The notes beneath the pieces are model-generated. The model made no database searches. It saw only the letters and a program-made list of their open reading frames with translations, and was not told the origin of the DNA. A DNA stretch of 64,000 nucleotides from Ulva prolifera (taxonomy: Eukaryota; Chlorophyta; Ulvophyceae; Ulvales; Ulvaceae), in contig CM041197.1 in assembly GCA_023078555.1 (NCBI GenBank), positions 1 to 64,000 on the forward strand. The letters run 5' to 3'. Below, piece after piece: positions 57,203 through 64,000 of the stretch. The stretch's first letter is position 1; each line of letters starts with the position of its first letter. Position numbers and translations under genes: made by a program.

Positions 57203-60200
57203 CTTCAGCTCTTTCACTATGTAAGAGTTGACTCCACGGCCGGCATGCGGACGGAAAGGGTGTGCCTGAGGGGCACCAGGAACAATTTAGTGTTGGTGGC
57301 CACACTGTCACATGTGTTATGGGGTAGTACTGATATTCTGTTGACAGTGACTTAGATAATTGCAACATGTTTTTGTGGCGCAACACGATGAAAGGTTGCA
57401 CATGCTGCCATCTTTCTGCGGGCTTGTTTTTAGGACTTGGCCAACTCTTCCCGGCTGTTTTGTCAACATGCGGCTCAGTCATTGCGACCCCAGATGTCTG
57501 CTCTGCATTGATGCTGTAAAGTGGCAGAGGGGAAGCCGTAGATGTTCTTGTCAGCCGCATGATGTCGCAAGGCATGGGGCTGACATGAGTGAGTAGGTGT
57601 GTAACAGCAATCATCAGGTGGAATCATACATTCTCAACTTGCTATGGCCAGGACTATATGTATGACGGCATGGAAGGGTTGTAATGTGTGCTCTTTGGTG
57701 TGTACAGAGCTGATACATGGACCTGAATTGCTTCCATTTGAACATTACAATGACCAGAGAGCTGGACTCCGGAGCGAGGGTAGGCAGAGAGCGCGCGACC
57801 AGCCACGAAAAAGGTTTTAATTGAATTTGAGACAGCGACAGCAACTGCAGATTGACCATTGCACAGAGGAGTGCCACTTTCAATCAACGCGATGCTGCAC
57901 TGCTGGGGTCTGTTGATTAGTCGACATGCTGGTACATACTGCTTGGCATTCTATGAGCATGCCAACCGAGTGGCATATGGGTGTGTGTGGCTGTGCAGCC
58001 TGTAGCACTTAAGCCATATCTGGGGCCGGCGCTGGTCGGACTCCCAGCTTGGGCCACCGCAGCTGCACATGCGGCAGGGTTGTACCGCGCGCAGCCAGCG
58101 GCCCCAAAAGGCTTAAAGAACATGGGGGTTTATTAGAGTATGTGCATTTGTGCAGATACCGAGGTTATGTACATTTGTGCAATTACATGTAATGCTGCCC
58201 GACGTGGCTGTGTGTTGACCTTGCAAATCTAACTGATCTCATGGGCAGTGTGCTACGGGGTTGCCATGCTTGCTCCGGGGTGGCCGAGGTGGGTTCTGTT
58301 TGTGCAGGGCATTCAAGGATTGCGTTGCTTGATCTGTGCAGGGGGTGGACGTTGGCTAGCTTCTTCCGTGGAGAATGCCGCCTGTGCGCAGCTGGGTTGA
58401 GTCTCGTCTTTATCTGCTTGATGTATCTGCTAAGTAACCTGCTTCAACGACGTGGACCCTACACGGTAAACGCCCCCGTCCTTGCGCAACTGGAAACACA
58501 GAAACATGTACCCATGCGAACGTAGGCCACATCCGCGCCTACATCAGTGCACGAGGAGTAGCTGCCTTCAATTTTATCTTTAAGAAGATCATGCTGATAT
58601 CCTACCGCAGAACGATAACGCAACCGACCTGTCCGTACGCTAGCGGCACCCGGCCGCCGGCAGGACGCACGGACGCTGGTGCCGTGTGCTCGTGTAGGAA
58701 GCCACTGCGCCTTGAAAGAGATCGGTCGCGTCCGCAGCAGGGGCGGCTGCCAGCCAGTGTGTCGTTGGCTCTGGCTGGAGTACTGCGTTGGACTTACTCA
58801 CGCATTAACTGCGGCTGTGTCAAACGAGATGCTGGGCTTTCAACCCCCCGTTGACCCCGGCTCTTACATGTGCGAGACTCGACCACGGAGCTAATGCTAC
58901 GCCATGCGAGTTTGTCAAATTCCCAAGAGCATCTATTTCCCGGCATCACTTTTGTCCACAGACGACACTACCACATCAGAGTGTGGACTGCTGGTGGGTC
59001 ATTGCCGACCCTTGTGTTACTTTGTCAGTGCTGAGGCGGAGCACGAGGGCTTGTCACAGGTGCAACCGCACAGAGGTGGCCATATGCTATCATGGTACAA
59101 GGGCAGAGTCGAGAAGGAAGGTAGACACGCCTGGCACGCGTACAAGACCGCCATCAGAGGATGCATGCATGGCAGTTGTGTACGGCACTCGCGAGCAGCA
59201 CGGTCGTCACATACCCCACGCCTACCCAGAGGCACGCTCTCATACCCACAGACAACTTGCCCGTCCACTCAATATTGTTGCAAGCACAACATGATGCCAG
59301 TCACCTGAGATACGCATTCGCTCCTACAGTCACACTCTGAGCAACCGCACACATGCGAAGCGATGCGTCCACCAGAAACTCTACCAAGGGTTCAACCCTG
59401 ATTGCTTGCATGCACACCCAATGCAGGTTGGTGTCTGTCTATTTGGGTGTGGGTGTGGGTGTGTAGCGGTCTGAGCTTCTGGGTGAGACGTCGATTTCTG
59501 TGCGCGTGTTAGATTCTGTGAGTGTCTGGGTTTGTGCTTGCTCTGCTTGCTCCTTTCACGGTGCTGCCCGCCTCGCTGAATTTACCCTTCTAACACACAA
59601 TTCAGGTTGGTCCCTTTGCCACACCCCCACCTACAGCTGGCGCGGGACGCCTTCAAACATCGACCCTGAATCAGACACTGGTGCCTTCGCGAGGAACATC
59701 AACTCAGCAACGCCATCACCATCTGGGCCATGTGGCTGCCTTTGTGTTTAAGAAGATGCCACACCAAAAGGAGAGTGGCAGAGCAGGGTTTTGTTACAGA
59801 AGAGTCATCGGGAGAAGGCATATAAAGAATAAGGAACTCTTCCGCATCAACAGCCACTAATACACAGCCACACTATAAAAGCGCACGCACATACGCATCA
59901 GTCCGGGGGTGGCTCGGCAGGGTGAGTCTGCACTGTAGCCATGCCGTGGCGCCATCACGAGATGCGACGTGTCCCCACTTCTCATGTTGTACCTTCGCAT
60001 GTCTCGTAGCGCTCGGCGTTGCCCATTCTCAGTGGACGCGGTCCCGCCGGACTGAGGTGTGGGTGCGGTTGTGATGTGATCGTGTGTGTATTGGTTTTGG
60101 TGTTTGTCTTCTTCCATTCACTCTTTTGTAATTCCCTGTCCCGAGGGAGCACCGAGGCCGTCATGCCTCAGATCCCATCCACTACAAGAACGACTTTGAC
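57203..60200. other. Stretch of about 3 kb with no supported gene
   Basis: Many short frames on both strands. The most protein-like is the plus-strand frame at 58,241-58,525 with a hydrophobic segment (AGLSLVFICLMYLLSNLL), which may be an exon, but no splice-consistent partner was found. GGGTGT microsatellite-like sequence occurs at about 59,440-59,463. Confidence 0.35.
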
Positions 60201-60415
60201 CCGGAACATGGTCCGGTAGCTGGCTGCGTACCGGAACGTTGCCGTCTGGTTGTCCCAGGGTCTTGTTCCGGGGATCGCGGATCAGAGCTGGCACCCAGGT
60301 GTCCCGGAACAAGAACAATCAACTGTTCCGGTATACTTGATCCGGTATGTGCACCAACCTGCCAGGAACACCGGCCATAGCGGTCCGGAACACGCGCTCC
60401 GGGGAACGATCATCG
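60201..60415. repeat. Cluster of CCGGAAC/GTTCCGG motifs
   Basis: The 7-mer CCGGAAC or its complement occurs at 60,201, 60,231, 60,265, 60,304, 60,325 and 60,385, with near matches at 60,212, 60,341 and 60,399, in both orientations within about 200 bp. This density is far above the surroundings. It may be a decayed tandem or inverted repeat or a protein-binding array. Confidence 0.6.
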
Positions 60416-62219
60416 TGAGGGAAACCGCTGGCTTTGTGGACCCAGCTGCCCATGAATGTCCTACCTGCCATATAATTATGCAGCTGTTATCAGGCCGACT
60501 GCACTAAGACCGATGGTGTGACTACAATTGCAAGGCAACGTGCCCAGTAGCGGTCTGTCGACGCAGTGACGCGGTGTAGACTTTATAGATTTTGCGGTAC
60601 AGCACTCATACGTGGCACAAGAATTCTTAAGACATCTTGATGTATTATCTAGTGGTGGCCATGTCGCCATTTGCGAAACTGTGCGCGTGGCCAGTCTGGG
60701 TCGCCATGTCTGCGTCTCGCGTGGCCAACCTGGCGAAACTTTTCAGGCTGTGCATACGAGCGTAGGTGATTTGTCATTCACATCCCCTGGAAGTCCTTCC
60801 CTGGACGTCTCGTTGCATGTCACAGCTGATGCATCATGATGGCCAGTCCGTCCCGTGGGGCCTTGTCGACACCTGCATGATACTGCACTGCGTCTATGCC
60901 TTCTACCTCGGGAATTGCAACGCTAGCGCTGGAGATGCTGCACATCGGCGGAAAACCAAATTCGAGCATAACATATGATAAACGACTTGGCCAGGCAATG
61001 TGTACATGCTGCGTTCACATGTCCGTTTGCTCCGAGGCCTGTGTTGACTTTTCAGCACCAATGCAACTTCCCATCCCGCGAACAGTCGGGCCACCACCAC
61101 GTTAACTTACGAGATGTTGAGCTGTGGATTGATCTCGAGTATCCGAAGCTGGTTTGGCCTTATCGACGCTCACATTAATTGTCGCAATGTGGTATCGCAC
61201 CGATCCGTTTTCAAGAACAGACGTCCGCCTCATCATGACAAGCTACATGGGACGGACATGTCTATTTAACATCGAGTCGCCATGACACATGTTCAGAACA
61301 GATGCTTTTTGGAGGTGTGCGGTTGCCCAGCTCTTCTCCTTGCAATGATCTCTTGCAAGAATGCGAGCTGAGAGAGCTCCTGCAGTCTTTCAAAGATGTC
61401 GGAGAGATCAGATTACCTCATCATATTCAAGAGTGCAAGAGGGACGAGAATTTAGCTTTGCCTTCTCAAGACACAATGACGCTGCTGCTACTCTCGCATA
61501 GGTATGCCTCCATAAACAAGAGATCTAGCAACTGCCTCCGCAGCAACTTGAAGCTGTACCACGAGGAGCAGCAACTTAGCTGCAGGACCAGGATGCTATT
61601 TCACTCATGCTGATGTGTACAGGTGTCCAACACTCATTCTAGCGCCCACACATGTGCGGCTTCTACAACAGTACAGCAACGAGTGAGGCACTGCCCTATT
61701 TCACAAATGCAGTCATGATTGAGGGCTGCTCTCACAGATGCAGTCATGATTGAACTCACACAAGCTGTACAAGGTGAGCACATGTCTCAATAGATCGAGT
61801 TTCAGCCTCTCTGCACAGAGGCCAGCTTTTTGACCCTTGCTGTGCTGGCTGATTTACTTCTCAAGGTATATAGCTTGCAGGGAACAGCCATCACTTACAC
61901 GATGAACGGGGTCCCAATACGAGCACCAGCACGCCAATCAATTAAACGCAGAAGTCAAGCAAAAACCGAAGCCCGACTTTCGATGTTGACATAGTTTAAT
62001 TTGTGGTTCGCAATATGGATGCTCGGGGCGCTGTGTTACAAAGGCTGTGCAACGTGAGAGCACTGCCCAAGGAGAGGCAGGACCGTGTGATGAGACGCAC
62101 GCATTCTGCGACGCTCGTAAGGTTGTCAGTGATGTAATGTTGCTTACTCGGTGTACATTATGTGATACATCGTTCCTGTGTGATCGCCTGCGTGTTCGCC
62201 TGCGTGTCCACAAGCATCG

Positions 62220-62277
62220 CCGGAACATGCCATACCCCCAAACACTCTAAATCTCTACCCCAGATTGGCTGTTCCGG
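62220..62277. repeat. Inverted repeat CCGGAACA/TGTTCCGG
   Basis: 8-bp arms at 62,220-62,227 and 62,270-62,277 enclose about 42 bp. It uses the same motif as the cluster at 60.2-60.4 kb and the hairpin at 63,197. Confidence 0.5.
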
Positions 62278-62944
62278 GCCCGGCGGAACCAAAGAAGCAC
62301 GCGAATTAGAGCCCCAGGACGGGTGAAAATAGCAGTATATGTCAGTTATATTGTTTTGCATTGAGTCGCTGCACGGCTGGGCTGGTGGAACGGCGTCCGC
62401 CCCGTGACAACGGACAGCCAACTGATCACACGATCACGGCCACGCCAGGCTGGCAACATACAGAAGTGCTCCGAAACACAGCCGCAAACACTCAGTAGGC
62501 AACTTCAATGATCAGCGCGGAGAATGATCGGTCGCCAGACCTTCTCATCACCACGCACAAGCTGCACTACAGCACCGGTGCCCTCGTACACTGACACTCG
62601 GTACATCGTATCGATGCATTGTGAGCAACTCAGGCAAGCCCATGCACCTTCACGCATTTAATTTGGGCCACTGGGCGCGAGTAAGTGTGGACACGTCTAA
62701 ATGGTGTGGTGTAGCGCACGATGCGAGTACGACGCATCTCTGCTTCATCCGGGCGCCCGACACGGAACATGCTACCGTTGAGTCACAGCGACACCGAAAC
62801 AACACAAATAACCTTAAAGCTAAAATATCGCGTCACGAAAGTCGACCTGTGCCAGTCGCATGACGAGCCCGCGCTGAGACAGGCAGCCTACCCGCACCTG
62901 GTGCTGAACGCACACGGGCTCGGAAAGAACGACAACAAGCGTAC

Positions 62945-63100
62945 AAACACTCGAAATTCATCCATTTGTCCGCCCGTTTTACTCTTCACGGCAGTGGAGT
63001 TCGGCGTGGTATGAAAACTTCGTGACTGGCTTACATGCACACGAGAACACGCGCGTGTAAGCGTCAGTGCGCGCCGCGAAATCATGCGGGCGTGCAGCAT
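62945..63100 (-). CDS. Possible first exon with mitochondrial-type presequence
   Basis: Starting at ATG 63,100 (or 63,085) the minus strand encodes an Arg/Ser/Thr-rich, acid-free N-terminus (MISRRALTLTRACSRVHVSQ, then SRSFHTTP), typical of mitochondrial targeting sequences including the SFHT cleavage context. It then turns hydrophilic, ending MDEFRVF before a GTACGC donor at 62,944. That gives 52 codons in phase 0. No downstream exon could be assigned with confidence, so the product is unknown. Confidence 0.28.
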
Positions 63101-63196
63101 ACCACTACAACAACCTCGAACGATGTTCTCACGCCGACACCACTGCAAAGCTAATTTCCCACACTTTGTTTGAGAGTCGCTGAACACGGCATTGTG

Positions 63197-63231
63197 CCAC
63201 CGGAACAGCTCCCAAAATAGTGTTCCGGTGG
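63197..63231. repeat. Perfect hairpin CCACCGGAACA/TGTTCCGGTGG
   Basis: 11-bp perfectly complementary arms flank a 13-nt loop. It lies about 100 bp upstream of the possible minus-strand exon starting at 63,100, so it could be a promoter-proximal dyad or a foldback remnant. Confidence 0.75.
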
Positions 63232-64000
63232 CCTGTTCCTGCAAAAGTCATTCTTGTAGTGATCTGGCGCAAGGCCAGCGACCACACAGATGTCTGCTAC
63301 AAATGCCAGCTTGTATGGTGTTACGGAAGAGAAAATTTGTCGCTCCCTGACAACAGCCTATAATTGATCTGTGGAAGCTGACAGGCTTACAGAAGAGTGA
63401 ACGGGAACATAGAAACGTTACAACATAGCAACCTCCCAAATCAGGCACACACGCACGGCGACGCTACATCGCAAACACCTCAATCTGGCATGACCGGGTC
63501 CTCCAGGAGCGAGGTCTGTAAGCTTACAGCGTTGCCGTGGTGCAACTGATGCCTCGGGCAGCTCGAACAACTCTGAGCGTAGCTGTCGTGCATCACTAAG
63601 CACGCATGTCAACTGTCACGATTTAACACCAGGAAAGACGTAGACATGCAAGCAGAATTGGGGCCTTGCGCCATTGTGCATCCTGTTCGGACGCAGCTCA
63701 TGCTATAAATGGCGCAGTCCCCAGATCAGAGCCGTAGAGCTGCACGCATATCTTTGCCTATGTGCATCAGGCTGCACCTGCGAAAACCTGCTCGTCAAGG
63801 CTGATAATCGAAAGGTGTGCCCTTGATCATTGCTGCTCCAGCAGCACACCTCTAGTGTAGCTCAATTGGGATTTTGTTTCTGAACATCCATCATATATGT
63901 TGACTGGCGCGGATTGCTCAGAGCCGCCATTGATTGTAGCATGCACACCATCCCCCCCAGCCCTAGCTGTGAGCATGGACAGTCACTGTAGATGCTCTTC
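63232..64000. other. Right edge, no supported gene
   Basis: Frames are short and unremarkable on both strands. ATGCTATAAATGG at about 63,700 is TATA-box-like and could belong to a plus-strand gene beyond the window. Confidence 0.35.

Noticed and set aside
58241-58525. 94-codon plus-strand frame with one hydrophobic segment
   Set aside because: It might be an exon, but no homology, no partner exon and no clear splice sites were found.
61302-61613. 103-codon plus-strand frame (contains LRELLQSFKDVGEI)
   Set aside because: Protein-like in part, but no recognised family, and codon use is not distinct from the surroundings.
35281-64000. tRNA or rRNA genes
   Set aside because: I looked for TTCGA-type T-loops and conserved rRNA stretches and found nothing that folds convincingly. 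A covariance-model scan would be decisive.

Overview
The window is eukaryotic nuclear DNA, most plausibly from a green alga. Genes are GC-rich and interrupted by GT-AG introns. One protein carries long Ala/Pro/Ser-rich disordered insertions, a Ty1/copia retrotransposon is present, and a TGTAA polyadenylation-type motif follows one gene. The taxon is an inference; no rRNA or organellar marker is present.

Layout. Positions 1-34,701 are almost pure satellite DNA made of two unrelated families. Satellite A (1-8,773 and about 11,789-25,655) is built from a 12-bp module, GGGCACTATGTN, repeated two or three times next to a 29-bp core, giving 53- and 65-bp units. Satellite B (8,774-11,788 and 25,656-34,701) has a 165-bp unit, often enlarged by 22-bp additions that carry a GTGCGGA/TCCGCAC dyad. 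A block of about 10 kb containing both families (about 1,120-11,788) recurs almost unchanged at about 18,555-28,670. Shorter higher-order periods (1,289 bp in A; 1,287 and 1,551 bp in B) sit inside. The first 700 bases are rich in single-base indels and look like an unpolished contig end. Directly after the satellite, 34,715-35,280 holds a broken 3' piece of a Ty3/gypsy chromovirus-like element. The whole left half resembles a pericentromeric or subtelomeric region.

The right part is gene-bearing. A ChaN/DUF399-type haem-binding-domain protein lies on the minus strand (35,762-38,994). A four-exon mitochondrial carrier gene lies on the plus strand (40,480-42,971); its exon phases give a complete 292-residue, three-repeat carrier. 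A four-exon minus-strand gene for a 166-residue multi-span membrane protein follows (43,298-44,748), convergent with the carrier and nearly head to head with a possible small two-exon gene (44,820-45,210). A whole, very young Ty1/copia element (46,365-52,939) has identical 346-bp LTRs, a GGGGA target duplication and one uninterrupted 1,852-residue Gag-Pol frame. It sits inside one copy of an unclassified interspersed repeat whose other two copies lie at 53.4 and 54.4-54.6 kb. From 55 to 64 kb only isolated probable exons and short repeats could be supported.

The genes shown do not form an operon-like unit; they are independent eukaryotic genes. The coherent theme is repeat dynamics: amplification of satellites at several nested scales, next to retroelements of different ages.
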